Origin: Spongisporangium articulatum
Lineage (GTDB): Bacteria; Actinomycetota; Actinomycetes; Actinomycetales; Kineosporiaceae
Reading direction: 5' to 3'
Length of the DNA: 64,000 nt
NCBI RefSeq assembly: GCF_044465595.1
Contig: NZ_JBITLV010000002.1
Coordinates: 1 to 64,000 of the forward strand
Part shown: piece by piece, positions 28,704 to 37,144 of the stretch
Layout of the letters: each line of letters starts with the position of its first letter
Numbering within the stretch: the stretch's first letter is position 1
Notes under the pieces: model-generated
What the model saw: only the letters and a program-made list of their open reading frames with translations
Databases searched by the model: none
What the model was told of the DNA's origin: nothing
Program-made: the position numbers and the translations under genes

Positions 28704-29456
28704 GTGAGCGTGATGACGGGGGCTCGGTCAGCGACTGGCGGTCCCGCCGGGCTGTCGGCCGAACCGGCGCGCCGGCTGCGGCGGCCGTCGTGGCGCGACC
28801 CGCGCCTGCTGGCCGGTCTGCTGCTGGTGCTGGTCTCGGTCGTCGTCGGGGTCCAGGTCGTGACCGGCGCCGACCGCACGACGGCCGTCTACGTCGCGCG
28901 CACCACCCTCCCGGCCGGTACGGCGCTCACCGCCGACGCCGTGAGCGTCGCGCGTTTCCGCCTGGTGGGCGGGCAGTCCCGGTACCTGCTCGCCGACCGC
29001 GCGTTGCCGGGCGGGCTGGTCGTGCAACGGACGATCGGGGCGGGGGAGCTGGTCCCGGTCGCGGCCGTGGGGTCGGCGGCGTCGCTCGCCGTGCGTCCCG
29101 TCACCGTGCCGTTGGACGACGGGGTGCCGGCCGGGGTCGCGCCCGGCGGCCGGGTCGACCTGTGGGCGTCGCCGACGGGTGCGGCCACGGGCGCGCAGGT
29201 GGCCGCGCCGACGGGCCAGGAGTCGACGGGTCAGGAGTCGACGGGCCAGGTGGATCAGCCTCGGCCAGGCCCCCGCCGAATCGCCGCCGCCGTCGAGGTC
29301 TTTCACGTCACCGCCGCCGGTGGTGAGGGGTTGGCCGCGGGCCGGGCGGCCGCCGTCCAGGTGCTCGTCCCCGAGAACCAGCTGACCGTCGTCCTGGCCG
29401 CCTTGGCCGGAGGCCAGAACGTCGCGGTGCTGCCGGTCCCCGGGAGCGCGCCGTGA
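28704..29456 (+). CDS. SAF domain protein, CpaB/RcpC-like
   Basis: A 250-aa protein. One transmembrane helix at about 38-54 (LLAGLLLVLVSVVVGVQVV), then an SAF domain (about 60-130: RTTLPAGTALTADAVSVARF and later the AGELVPVAAV loop) and a beta-rich C-terminal part. In Tad/Flp systems CpaB/RcpC is the periplasmic or outer assembly protein. The following gene is CpaE-like, supporting this identity. A short linker holds the repeat QESTG-QESTG-Q. The GTG at 28704 has AGGA eight bases upstream; GTG 28710 and ATG 28713 are alternatives. Confidence 0.8.
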   Translation: MSVMTGARSATGGPAGLSAEPARRLRRPSWRDPRLLAGLLLVLVSVVVGVQVVTGADRTTAVYVARTTLPAGTALTADAVSVARFRLVGGQSRYLLADRALPGGLVVQRTIGAGELVPVAAVGSAASLAVRPVTVPLDDGVPAGVAPGGRVDLWASPTGAATGAQVAAPTGQESTGQESTGQVDQPRPGPRRIAAAVEVFHVTAAGGEGLAAGRAAAVQVLVPENQLTVVLAALAGGQNVAVLPVPGSAP

Positions 29457-29466
29457 GGGCCCGGCC

Positions 29467-30852
29467 GTGAGCCTCCCCGTCCTGACCGCCATCACCGGGC
29501 AACGCGAGGCGCCGCTGGTCGCGGCGCTGGGCGGGCCCGGTACGAAGGTCCGGGTGGTGCGCCGCTGCGCCGACCTGGCCGACGTCCTGTCGGCCGCGGC
29601 CGCCGGGCTGGGCGAGGCGGCGGTGCTGTCGGGCGACCTCGGTCACCTCGACCGCGAGGCCGTGGGTCGGTTGCAGCACTGCGGGGTCGCGGTCGTCGCG
29701 CTCGCCGGCGACGGGCAGGAGGCGGCCGAACGGCTCCACCGGCTCGGCGTCGACGCGGTCCTGTCGGCCGATGCCCCGGCCGACCGGCTGGCCCGCACGG
29801 TCGAGGCGGCGGTGCGCGAGGTCGTCGCCCGCCGTGACGCCCAGGGCGCCCGCACCGGAGCCGGCGGGCTGCTGATCGGTGACCCGGCCGACGCCCTGCC
29901 CCTGCGCCCCGCGCCGGGCGAGGCGCACGGCGGGGTGCCCGGCGGGGTGCGGGCCGCCGTCCCGGCCGGGGCCGAGTCGGGGGCCGGTCAGGAACGCGGC
30001 CAGGTGATCGCCGTGTGGGGGCCGGTCGGCGCCCCGGGCCGGACGACGGTCGCCGTCACCCTCGCCGCGCACCTCGCCGCCCGCGCGCCCACTCTCCTGG
30101 TCGACGCCGACACCCACGGCGCGAGCATCGCCCAGACCCTCGGCCTGCTCGACGAGTCCGCGGGCGTCGCGGCGGCCGCTCGGGCCGCCAACCACGGCGC
30201 GCTGAGCACGGCGAAGCTGGCCGAGCTGGCCCCGCTCGCCGTCCCCGGCCTGCGGGTGCTGACCGGGCTGCCGCAGTCGCGACGCTGGCCCGAGCTGCGC
30301 CCCGGCGCGCTCGACGAGGTCTGGGAGCGGGGCCGCGAACTGGCCCGCTGGGTGGTGATCGACGCCGGGTTCGGCCTGGAGACCGACGAGGAGCTGATGT
30401 TCGACGTCGCGGCGCCCCGGCGGCACGGGGCGACGCTGTCGGCACTGGGAACCGCCGACTTCGTCGTCGCGGTGGGGGCCGGGGAACCGGTCGGCATCCA
30501 ACGACTGCTCGCCGGGCTGCCCGAACTCGCCGAAGCGGTGCCACCCGGCGTCGGAGTGCAGGTGGTCATGACGCGAGTTCGTGAGGCCGCGGTCGGTCGT
30601 CCGGGCGCGGCCCTGGTCAGCGGGGCCCTCGACCGGTACGCCGGAGTGCGCGACGCCCTCCTCCTGCCGGACGAGCGTGAGCTCTACGACGCCGCGATGC
30701 TCGCCGGTCGCTCGATCGTCGAGCACGCACCCGAGGCCGCCTCCAGCCGCCGGCTCGAGGAGTTGGCCGTGCGCTACTGCGAGCTGGCCGGCGTGCCCGG
30801 TGCGCTGCCCGAGCCCCGGCGCGACCGGTGGGGCCGGGGCGGTCGGCGGTAG
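29467..30852 (+). CDS. CpaE-like MinD/ParA-type ATPase
   Basis: A 461-aa protein with a receiver-like N-terminal domain (about 1-135, lacking an obvious phospho-acceptor pattern) and a C-terminal P-loop ATPase of the MinD/ParA class. The nucleotide loop is VWGPVGAPGRTTVAVTLA at about residues 181-198, a deviant Walker A lacking the usual lysine before TT but with Arg. LLVDADTHGASIAQTLG follows. CpaE/TadZ proteins place the Tad pilus machine at the pole. It starts 11 bases after the CpaB-like gene, so the two form an operon. The rest of the Tad genes are 24 kb away. Confidence 0.82.
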   Translation: MSLPVLTAITGQREAPLVAALGGPGTKVRVVRRCADLADVLSAAAAGLGEAAVLSGDLGHLDREAVGRLQHCGVAVVALAGDGQEAAERLHRLGVDAVLSADAPADRLARTVEAAVREVVARRDAQGARTGAGGLLIGDPADALPLRPAPGEAHGGVPGGVRAAVPAGAESGAGQERGQVIAVWGPVGAPGRTTVAVTLAAHLAARAPTLLVDADTHGASIAQTLGLLDESAGVAAAARAANHGALSTAKLAELAPLAVPGLRVLTGLPQSRRWPELRPGALDEVWERGRELARWVVIDAGFGLETDEELMFDVAAPRRHGATLSALGTADFVVAVGAGEPVGIQRLLAGLPELAEAVPPGVGVQVVMTRVREAAVGRPGAALVSGALDRYAGVRDALLLPDERELYDAAMLAGRSIVEHAPEAASSRRLEELAVRYCELAGVPGALPEPRRDRWGRGGRR

Positions 30853-30871
30853 GGCGTGACGGTCGAGGTCA

Positions 30872-30877
30872 TACGAT
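30872..30877 (+). promoter_or_regulatory. -10 box TACGAT of a leaderless promoter (HAD gene)
   Basis: TACGAT ends 7 bases before the GTG at 30885 and no Shine-Dalgarno sequence is present. Confidence 0.45.
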
Positions 30878-30884
30878 CCGGGCT

Positions 30885-31604
30885 GTGGCTGACTCCCCGA
30901 ACGCACTGCGCGGTCTGATCGTCGACTGGGGCGGTGTGCTGACCGCGCCGCTCGACGACGCGATGACGGAGTGGGCGCGCGTCGAGGGCATCGACTTCGG
31001 CCTGTTCCGCGAGGTGATGACCGACTGGGTCGGCAGCGCCGGGGCGGGCCCGGCCATCTCCGGAGGGTCGGGCGACCAGCTCGACGAGGCGGAGGTGGTC
31101 GCCGGCATCGCCCGCCTGAACACGCCCGTGCACGCGCTCGAACGTGGTGAGCTGGCGACCGGGGAGTTCGAGCGGGTCCTCTCCGAGGCGCTGCGGGCCA
31201 AAGGGGCCGACGTACCCGCCGACGGCCTGCTCACCCGCATGCTGGCCGGTCTCGCCGACACCCGCGACGACATGGTCAACCTGATCCGGCGGGCCCGCGG
31301 GGCCGGCCTGCGCACGGCGCTGCTGTCCAACTCGTGGGGCGAGCACTACCCCGAGCACGCCTGGGTCGGCGCGTTCGACGCCGTCGTCATCTCGGGTCGG
31401 GTCGGCATGCGCAAGCCCGACGCCGACATCTACCTGCACACCGCGCAGCTGCTCGACCTGCCGCCCGGTGCCTGCGTCTTCGTCGACGACGCGCAGCGCA
31501 ACATCGTCGGCGCGGTCGCCGTCGGGATGGTCGGCGTCCTGCACGAGAGCTACGAGAAGACGCTCACCGAGCTGGAGATCCTGTTCGACCGACCGCTCGG
31601 GTGA
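30885..31604 (+). CDS. HAD superfamily hydrolase (YihX/epoxide-hydrolase-N-terminal type)
   Basis: A 239-aa HAD-like hydrolase. Motif I is VDWGGVLT with the nucleophilic Asp, but glycine replaces the second Asp of the DxD pair, as in a subgroup related to YihX and the N-terminal domain of soluble epoxide hydrolase. Motif II is LLSNSWG, motif III the lysine in GMRKPDADIY, and motif IV FVDDAQRN. It probably acts on a small phosphorylated metabolite, but the missing general acid makes phosphatase activity uncertain. The leaderless GTG start is 32 bases after the cpaE-like gene. Confidence 0.85.
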   Translation: MADSPNALRGLIVDWGGVLTAPLDDAMTEWARVEGIDFGLFREVMTDWVGSAGAGPAISGGSGDQLDEAEVVAGIARLNTPVHALERGELATGEFERVLSEALRAKGADVPADGLLTRMLAGLADTRDDMVNLIRRARGAGLRTALLSNSWGEHYPEHAWVGAFDAVVISGRVGMRKPDADIYLHTAQLLDLPPGACVFVDDAQRNIVGAVAVGMVGVLHESYEKTLTELEILFDRPLG

Positions 31605-31828
31605 ACAGCGCCCAGCCCGGGCTGATGCACAACAGCAACGTCCTCGGGCCGGCCTCGCTGCTCGGCTGACCGTGGTCTGAGCGCTTTGCTCTGAACGCCA
31701 ATTGGCGCCGCGCGCCGAGTGCGATGTTCATGCGCACCTCGAGGCGATTCTCGGCCTGTTTTGGCGCATGGGCGTCACACTCGGTGCGTCGGTTCGATGC
31801 ACGGTGCGTCCCTGCGCGACCTGGTGCG

Positions 31829-32260
31829 TCAGCGCACGACGACCTGGAACAGCAGCAGCGACGGGTGGTGCAGTTCGACCTCGTAGACCCCGGCGGTGTC
31901 GTACTCGGCCATGACGCTCCCCGGCACACCGGCCTTCACCTCGAGCTCGGCGTCGGGGCCGTGCAGGTGCACTTCGTCGTCGTGGTCGACGGTGATGTTC
32001 AGCGTCAGGACCCCGCCCTTCGGGACCTCCACCCGCCCCGGGGAGGGCGTGACCTTGCGGCCCTTCACCGTCACCGAGATCTCGGGGCCGTCGGGGGCCG
32101 ACGTCGCGGGGGTCTCGGACGCCGCCGCCGAGACCGTGGCGACGGGCGAGGGCGTCGAGGTGACGGACGTCGTCCCGCTGGAACCGCCCGAGCAGGCGGT
32201 CAGCGCGAGCGCGGACCCGATCGCGAGCATCCCGGACAGAACCCCACGCTTGCTGATCAA
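31829..32260 (-). CDS. Cupredoxin-like secreted lipoprotein
   Basis: A 143-aa lipoprotein. The signal sequence ends in LALTAC (lipidated Cys23), followed by a Ser/Thr/Pro linker to about residue 58 and a cupredoxin-like beta-sandwich (ISVTVKGRKVTPSPGRVEVP, LNITVDHDDEVHLHG, then AGVYEVELHHPSLLLFQVVV). Histidines in HLHG and ELHH could bind copper, but the full type-1 site is not evident. TTG start at 32260 with GGGAGTGG on the minus strand. The 224-base region 31605-31828 downstream of it holds no recognisable gene. Confidence 0.8.
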   Translation of the reverse strand: MISKRGVLSGMLAIGSALALTACSGGSSGTTSVTSTPSPVATVSAAASETPATSAPDGPEISVTVKGRKVTPSPGRVEVPKGGVLTLNITVDHDDEVHLHGPDAELEVKAGVPGSVMAEYDTAGVYEVELHHPSLLLFQVVVR

Positions 32261-32340
32261 GGTGCCACTCCCAGACGCCGACGCGTATCCCGCTACCCGC
32301 GTGGCACCATAGCCGCACGCCGGTCGAAGAGGAGGTTCGG

Positions 32341-33831
32341 GTGCCCGAGTCGAACCCGCCGTCCAGTGGCGATCGGTTGTCCACCGCCGACGTCTCGTTC
32401 CTGTACCTGGAGCAGCCCACGACGGCGATGCACGTCGGTACGGTCATGGTCTTCCGCACCCCCGACGGCGGCCTCGACGTCGAGCGGCTGATGCGGCACA
32501 TCGGGTCGCGCATCGTCTACGTGCCGCGCTACCGGCAGCGGGTGAAGCAGGTCCCCGGCCGGCTCGCGAACCCGGTCTGGGTCGACGACGACCAGTTCGA
32601 CCTCAGCTACCACGTGCGCCGTTCGGCGCTGCCGCGACCCGGGGACGACGAGCAGCTCGCCGACCTCGTCGCCCGCCTGCAGTCGCGCCCCCTCGACCGG
32701 CGCCGCCCGCTGTGGGAGGTGTACGTCGTCGAGGGGTTGTCGGACGGCCGGTTCGCGCTGGTCAGCAAGGTTCACCAGGCGCTGGTGGACGGCGAGAGCA
32801 CCGTCGACATCGGCCAGGTCGTGCTCGACAGCGTGCCCGACGTCGAACCCGTCGCCGAGCTGCCGTGGGCACCGCGACGCAGCCCGAACGGCGTGCAGCT
32901 GGTGCTCGACGCCGTGGCGGACTCGGTGAGCCGGCCGGGGGAGGTGCTGGACGTCGTCCGTCACAACGTCTCCAATCTGCGGGACGTGGGGATGGGCACC
33001 CTGCGCACGGCCGGCCGCGTGGCCGGGTTCGCCCGGCGGCTGTCCGGGGTCGCCCCGGCCAGCCCGCTGACCACGGGGACGACGCCGCACCGGCGGTTCG
33101 CGATGGTCGACACCGACCTCGAGGACTACCGCGTGATCCGGGCAGCGATGCTGGAGGCGCCCGCTGCGGGCCTGCGCCCGCACGCGGTCACGGTGAACGA
33201 CGTGATCCTGTCGGTGCTGGCCGGCGCGCTGCGGGCCTGGCTGCTGACCCGGGCCGAACCGGTGGGTACCGGCTCGGTCGTGCGCACGCTCGTGCCGATG
33301 AGCGTCCGGGACGACGTCGGCCCGCCCGGTGGCGACCTCTCCCGTCCGGCGGCGCCCGAGGTGGGTAACCGGGTCACGTCGTTCCTGATCGACCTGCCGA
33401 CCGGTGAGGCCAGCCCGGTGATGCGGTTGCACCAGGTCGCCTACCAGACCCGCGCGCACCGGGACGCCGGTCGCGCGGTGGACGCCGCGGCGATCGCCGG
33501 GATGGCGGGTTTCGCGCCGCCCACGCTCCACTCGTTGGGCGCGCGGGTGGCGGCCGGGCTGTCGCGCCGGATGTTCCACCTCGTGGTCACCAACGTGCCG
33601 GGCCCGCAGCACGCGCTCTACGCGGACGGCTGCGAGCTGCTCTCCACCTATCCTGTGATTCCGCTGGCCGACGGCCAGTCGTTGAGCATCGGCCTGACCT
33701 CCTACGCGGGTCGCGTGTTCTACGGCCTGAACGCCGACCGGGAGGCGCTGCCCGACCTCGACGTGGTCGGCAGCTGCATCCGGGACGCGCTCGCGGAACT
33801 GCGGGCCGCCGTCGGGCCGGTGGCTGGATGA
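32341..33831 (+). CDS. Wax ester synthase / diacylglycerol acyltransferase (WS/DGAT) family protein, HQ variant
   Basis: A 496-aa member of the WS/DGAT family, which makes storage triacylglycerol or wax esters from acyl-CoA. N-terminal condensation-like half with PLWEVYVVEGL; C-terminal half with NVPGPQHALYADGCEL and GLTSYAGRVFYGL, both family-typical. The catalytic motif HHxxxDG reads His145-Gln146-Ala-Leu-Val-Asp150-Gly151, so the second, catalytic histidine is glutamine. That may mean lost or altered activity. GTG start with GAGGAGG upstream. A patatin-like lipase follows 36 bases later, giving a lipid storage/turnover cluster. Confidence 0.88.
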   Translation: MPESNPPSSGDRLSTADVSFLYLEQPTTAMHVGTVMVFRTPDGGLDVERLMRHIGSRIVYVPRYRQRVKQVPGRLANPVWVDDDQFDLSYHVRRSALPRPGDDEQLADLVARLQSRPLDRRRPLWEVYVVEGLSDGRFALVSKVHQALVDGESTVDIGQVVLDSVPDVEPVAELPWAPRRSPNGVQLVLDAVADSVSRPGEVLDVVRHNVSNLRDVGMGTLRTAGRVAGFARRLSGVAPASPLTTGTTPHRRFAMVDTDLEDYRVIRAAMLEAPAAGLRPHAVTVNDVILSVLAGALRAWLLTRAEPVGTGSVVRTLVPMSVRDDVGPPGGDLSRPAAPEVGNRVTSFLIDLPTGEASPVMRLHQVAYQTRAHRDAGRAVDAAAIAGMAGFAPPTLHSLGARVAAGLSRRMFHLVVTNVPGPQHALYADGCELLSTYPVIPLADGQSLSIGLTSYAGRVFYGLNADREALPDLDVVGSCIRDALAELRAAVGPVAG

Positions 33832-33867
33832 AGCGGTCCGATGAAACGGTCTAGGAGAGGGAACGGC

Positions 33868-35001
33868 ATGGTCAGGGGCGAGGCCTGGGCGATGCGGGCG
33901 GCGGCCCGGGCCACGGGCGAAGGGGCGGCGGACGTCGTCCGCCTGGGTCCCGAGGCCCAGCTCGCCGGGCCGTCCGGTTCCGGTCTGGACGGTGAACGCT
34001 GGGGGCTCGTGCTGGGCGGCGGCGGGGTGCTGGGGGCGGCCTGGCTGGTCGGCGCGCTGAGCGCGTTCGAGCGGGCCTACGGCGTGGACGCGCGGCAGGC
34101 GGAACTGCTGGTCGGGACGTCGGCGGGGTCGATCGTGGCCGCGATGCTGAGCGCCGGGGTGTCGGTGTCCGAGCAGCGGGCGAGGCAACTGGCCCCGTCG
34201 CAGGGCGCGCTGCCGGGTGGCCCGGGGGCGGCCCTGGTCAGTGGGCCGGTCGCGCGGCGCCGGTTGCGGCCGGGCAGCCCGACGATGCTGCGGAACATGG
34301 TGCGGACGCACCGCGGGCACCTGCGGGACGTGCCGCGGGTCGCCGTGCTGACCGGGTTGGCCCCGGCGGGTACGGCGCCGATGCGCGGCGTCCGTGAGCT
34401 GATCGAGACGGCGATGCCGGCCGGGCAGTGGCCCTCGCACCGGGGGGTCCGGGTCGTGGCCCTCGATTACGGCACCGGCGACCGGGTCGCGTTCGGGGCC
34501 GCGGGGGCGCCGCCGGCCGGGCTGTCGGAGGCGGTGCTGGCCTCGTGCGCGATTCCCACGTTCTTCGCGCCGGTCAGCATCGGCGACCGGCGCTACGTCG
34601 ACGGCGGCGCCTGGTCGTCCACGAACGCCGACCTGGTGCTGGCCGAGGAGCCCCGGCTGGACCGCCTCTTCGTGTTCGCGCCGATGGTCTCCACCACGTA
34701 CGACGTGCCGCCGGACTGGAAGGTCCGCACGGAGCGGCGGATCCGGATCGCGATCACGAAGCGCGCGTTGAGCGAGGCCCGGGCCGTGCACGAGGCCGGG
34801 ACCGCCGTGACCGTCGTCGGCCCGGGCCCGGCGGAGCTGGCGCTGATTGGGTTCAACCTGATGGCCTCCCGGCCGCGGCGTGACGTGCTGCTGTCGGCCG
34901 AGCAGACGGTGTCGGCGGCGCTGACCGGTTCGCCCGCCGACCCCGTCGCCGCAGTGGTCGACGCGATCGACGAAGCGGTGGAAGACGAGGTGGCCGGCTG
35001 A
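33868..35001 (+). CDS. Patatin-like phospholipase
   Basis: A 377-aa patatin-family lipid acyl hydrolase. The oxyanion motif GGGGVLGAAW and the nucleophile elbow GTSAGS (Ser of GxSxG) are in the first 100 residues, and the catalytic Asp is in YVDGGAWSSTNADL. It hydrolyses acyl chains from lipids by a Ser-Asp dyad and probably acts on membrane or storage lipid, given the adjacent WS/DGAT gene. The ATG at 33868 has AGGAGAGGG at ideal spacing; ATG 33841 is an alternative. The end overlaps the DUF6912 start by one base (TGATG). Confidence 0.9.
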   Translation: MVRGEAWAMRAAARATGEGAADVVRLGPEAQLAGPSGSGLDGERWGLVLGGGGVLGAAWLVGALSAFERAYGVDARQAELLVGTSAGSIVAAMLSAGVSVSEQRARQLAPSQGALPGGPGAALVSGPVARRRLRPGSPTMLRNMVRTHRGHLRDVPRVAVLTGLAPAGTAPMRGVRELIETAMPAGQWPSHRGVRVVALDYGTGDRVAFGAAGAPPAGLSEAVLASCAIPTFFAPVSIGDRRYVDGGAWSSTNADLVLAEEPRLDRLFVFAPMVSTTYDVPPDWKVRTERRIRIAITKRALSEARAVHEAGTAVTVVGPGPAELALIGFNLMASRPRRDVLLSAEQTVSAALTGSPADPVAAVVDAIDEAVEDEVAG

Positions 35002-35492
35002 TGCGGGTGTACGTGCCGATGACCCTGCCCGGGCTCGCCGACTGGTCGAAGAACGGCGTCGCAGAACCGGTTTCGGCGCACGCTGTGACCCCCGGGGTGC
35101 GCGAGTGGTACACCGAGGGCGACCTCGAGGAGCTGGAGTACGCCGTCCTGCTCGACGCGGCCCGGGCCTCCCTCGACCTGCTGGAGTACGACTTCGACGC
35201 GCCCCGCCGGCGGGTCGTGGTGGCGGTCGACGTCCCGGACGCCGCGGTCGGTGCGCCCGCCTACGACGCGCCGTCCCGGTCGGCGGTCGTCGTCCAGGTG
35301 CCGCTGGGGGCCGACGCGATCGTCAGCGTGCACGTCGACGAGGAGTCGGCGGTCGCCACGGTCGAGGCGGCCGTCGAGGCGCTGCCCGCGGCCCGCCTCG
35401 GCGACGAGGACGCGGCGTTCGCGCTCGACGAGGCCGAGGCCTGCGACCTGCTCTGGTACGACGCCTCCGAGGTGGAAGGTCTCATCGGGTGA
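35001..35492 (+). CDS. DUF6912-type conserved actinobacterial protein
   Basis: A 163-aa acidic protein beginning MRVYVPMTLPGLADW, with HAVTPGVREWYTEGDLEELE near residue 25 and DLLWYDASEVEGLI at the end. This is the recurrent actinobacterial family with a conserved MRVY start and a final LLWYD motif. Its function is unknown. It overlaps both neighbours (one base with the patatin gene, four with the methyltransferase), so it belongs to the lipid operon. Confidence 0.75.
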   Translation: MRVYVPMTLPGLADWSKNGVAEPVSAHAVTPGVREWYTEGDLEELEYAVLLDAARASLDLLEYDFDAPRRRVVVAVDVPDAAVGAPAYDAPSRSAVVVQVPLGADAIVSVHVDEESAVATVEAAVEALPAARLGDEDAAFALDEAEACDLLWYDASEVEGLIG

Positions 35493-36232
35493 CCAAGTTC
35501 GACGAGCTGCAGGAGGACTGGACCCGGCTCGGGGCCGACGACCCGCTGTGGGCGGTGTACGTGGCGCCGGGCACCAAGGGTGGGAAGTGGGACGTCGAGA
35601 AGTTCTTCGCGCTCGGGCGGGCCGAGGTGGACGGCGCGCTGGCGCAGCTGCCGTCGCTGGGGCTGGCGCCGAACCTCGGTGCGGCGCTGGACTTCGGCTG
35701 CGGCGTCGGCCGGCTGTCCCAGGCGCTGGCCGCGCACGTCGACCGGGTGACGGGCGTCGACATCTCGCCGCCGATGCTGGCCAAGGCGCGCGAGTTCGCC
35801 GCCGACCGGGGTTTCGCCGACCGGATCGAGTTCGTGCTGAACGAGGCGACCGATCTTGCGGTCGTGCCGGACGCGTCGATCGACGTCGTCTACTCGAGTC
35901 TGGTGCTGCAGCACATGCCGCCCGAGCTCCAGCGCGGCTACCTGCGCGAGTTCACCCGCGTGCTGGCCCCCGGCGGGGTGGCGATCTTCCAGGTCGCGTC
36001 GCGGCCCACGGCGTCGCTGAAGGGTTTCGTGTTCCGGCACGCGCCGTGGCCGCTGTTGCGCTGGGCCCAGAAGACGCTGCTCGGCTACCCGGCGCCGATG
36101 CGGATGAGCGCGCTGCCCCCCGACGTCGTACGCGAGGCGATCGAGGGCACCGGCGCGCGGTTGGCCGGTTCCGTCGAGGACGAGACCTACGGCGGCCACT
36201 GGCACTACACCCGCTACTACGTCACCCGCTGA
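35489..36232 (+). CDS. SAM-dependent class I methyltransferase
   Basis: A 247-aa class I methyltransferase. Motif I ALDFGCGVGRLSQAL at about residue 68, acidic motif VTGVDISPPML at about 92, and the post-motif region VYSSLVLQHMPPELQ. The C-terminal part with WHYTRYYVTR is basic. Substrate unknown; the surroundings suggest a lipid or small molecule. The GTG overlaps the preceding stop by four bases. A three-copy palindromic element follows 15 bases after its stop. Confidence 0.88.
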   Translation: MTKFDELQEDWTRLGADDPLWAVYVAPGTKGGKWDVEKFFALGRAEVDGALAQLPSLGLAPNLGAALDFGCGVGRLSQALAAHVDRVTGVDISPPMLAKAREFAADRGFADRIEFVLNEATDLAVVPDASIDVVYSSLVLQHMPPELQRGYLREFTRVLAPGGVAIFQVASRPTASLKGFVFRHAPWPLLRWAQKTLLGYPAPMRMSALPPDVVREAIEGTGARLAGSVEDETYGGHWHYTRYYVTR

Positions 36233-36247
36233 CCCCTCCCTCCCCGT

Positions 36248-36324
36248 TGATCATGCGCAAACGCAGAATCGGCATCGTGATCATGCGCAAACGCATGATG
36301 CGTTTGCGCATGATCGACGACTAG
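36248..36324. repeat. Three copies of the GATCATGCG element including a 37-base near-perfect palindrome
   Basis: TGATCATGCGCAAACGCA occurs at 36248-36265 and again at 36278-36295. The second copy is followed by an inverted third copy so that 36279-36296 and 36298-36315 are exact complements around a single G. Bases 36298-36324 are identical to 28305-28331. The final CTAG provides the stop codon of the minus-strand VOC gene. It lies between convergent genes. Confidence 0.9.
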
Positions 36325-37049
36325 AAGGGGAACGTGAGGCAGAACGGGTGGCCGGCCGGGTCGGCGTACACGTAGAAGCCGTCGCCGGCGCCCGGCAGCC
36401 GGGTCGCGCCCAGGTCGAACGCCCGCTGTTCGACCGCGCCCACGGCGTCGCGGTCGTCCACCAGCAGGTCGAGGTGCCCCTGCTGCGGGAAGGCCGGGTC
36501 GGGCCAGCGCGGGGGTGCGTAGTCGTCGACGCGCTGGAAGGCGAGGCGGTGTCCGTCGCCCTCGATCTTCACCCAGTCCGGTTCGTCGACGATTACCTGC
36601 AGGTCCAGCAGTCCGGCGTAGAAGGCGGCCAGGGCGCCGGCGTCGGGACAGTCGAAGACGGTGTTGGCCAGCGTGGTGACGCCGGCGGGCTGCCCGGCGT
36701 CCCGCGCCAGGCAGAACGGGTGCCCGGCCGGGTCGGCGAGGACCACGAATCCGTCCGCGTCGCGCAACCTCTCGGCCCCCAGCGCCACCGCCTGCTCGGC
36801 CGCGTGGAACTCGTCGGCCACGTAGAGGTCGAGGTGCACCTGCTGCGGCCAGTCCTGCCCGGGCCACACCGGAGGCACGTGGTCGGGGGCCAGTTGCAGC
36901 GCGATCTGCTGTCCGTCGCCGGCCTCGATGGTGACCCAGTCCGGCACCTGGCGCACGACCCGCCAACCGGTCAGGTCGCACCAGAACTCGGTCGCGACGT
37001 CGAGGTCGGGCACGTCGAACGCGGTCAGCTCGACCCGGACACCCGTCAT
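36321..37049 (-). CDS. Tandem VOC (glyoxalase/bleomycin resistance-like) protein
   Basis: A 242-aa protein with two vicinal-oxygen-chelate modules (about 1-118 and 122-242). Each carries the family ending DPAGHPFCL and an internal HLDL strand (QQVHLDLYV and QQGHLDLLV), where the histidine and nearby glutamate are typical metal ligands. Members include glyoxalases, dioxygenases and drug-binding proteins; this one is best called a small-molecule-binding VOC protein. The ATG at 37049 has AAAGGAT upstream. The stop codon lies within the palindromic element shared with the BldC-like gene. Confidence 0.85.
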   Translation of the reverse strand: MTGVRVELTAFDVPDLDVATEFWCDLTGWRVVRQVPDWVTIEAGDGQQIALQLAPDHVPPVWPGQDWPQQVHLDLYVADEFHAAEQAVALGAERLRDADGFVVLADPAGHPFCLARDAGQPAGVTTLANTVFDCPDAGALAAFYAGLLDLQVIVDEPDWVKIEGDGHRLAFQRVDDYAPPRWPDPAFPQQGHLDLLVDDRDAVGAVEQRAFDLGATRLPGAGDGFYVYADPAGHPFCLTFPF

Positions 37050-37071
37050 GCGCAGATCCTTTCGGCTGATG

Positions 37072-37129
37072 CTCCCGTTGGCCACCGCGGATGCCGCTCC
37101 CCGAGCCGGTTGGCGGTGGCTTCCGGGAG
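37072..37129 (-). terminator. Hairpin between GH15 and VOC genes
   Basis: GCCACCGC (37081-37088) pairs with GCGGTGGC (37113-37120), and outside it CTCCC (37072-37076) pairs with GGGAG (37125-37129). It lies after the GH15 stop and before the VOC start on the minus strand, and may terminate GH15 transcription. Confidence 0.4.
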
Positions 37130-37144
37130 TATGAGCATGATCGG

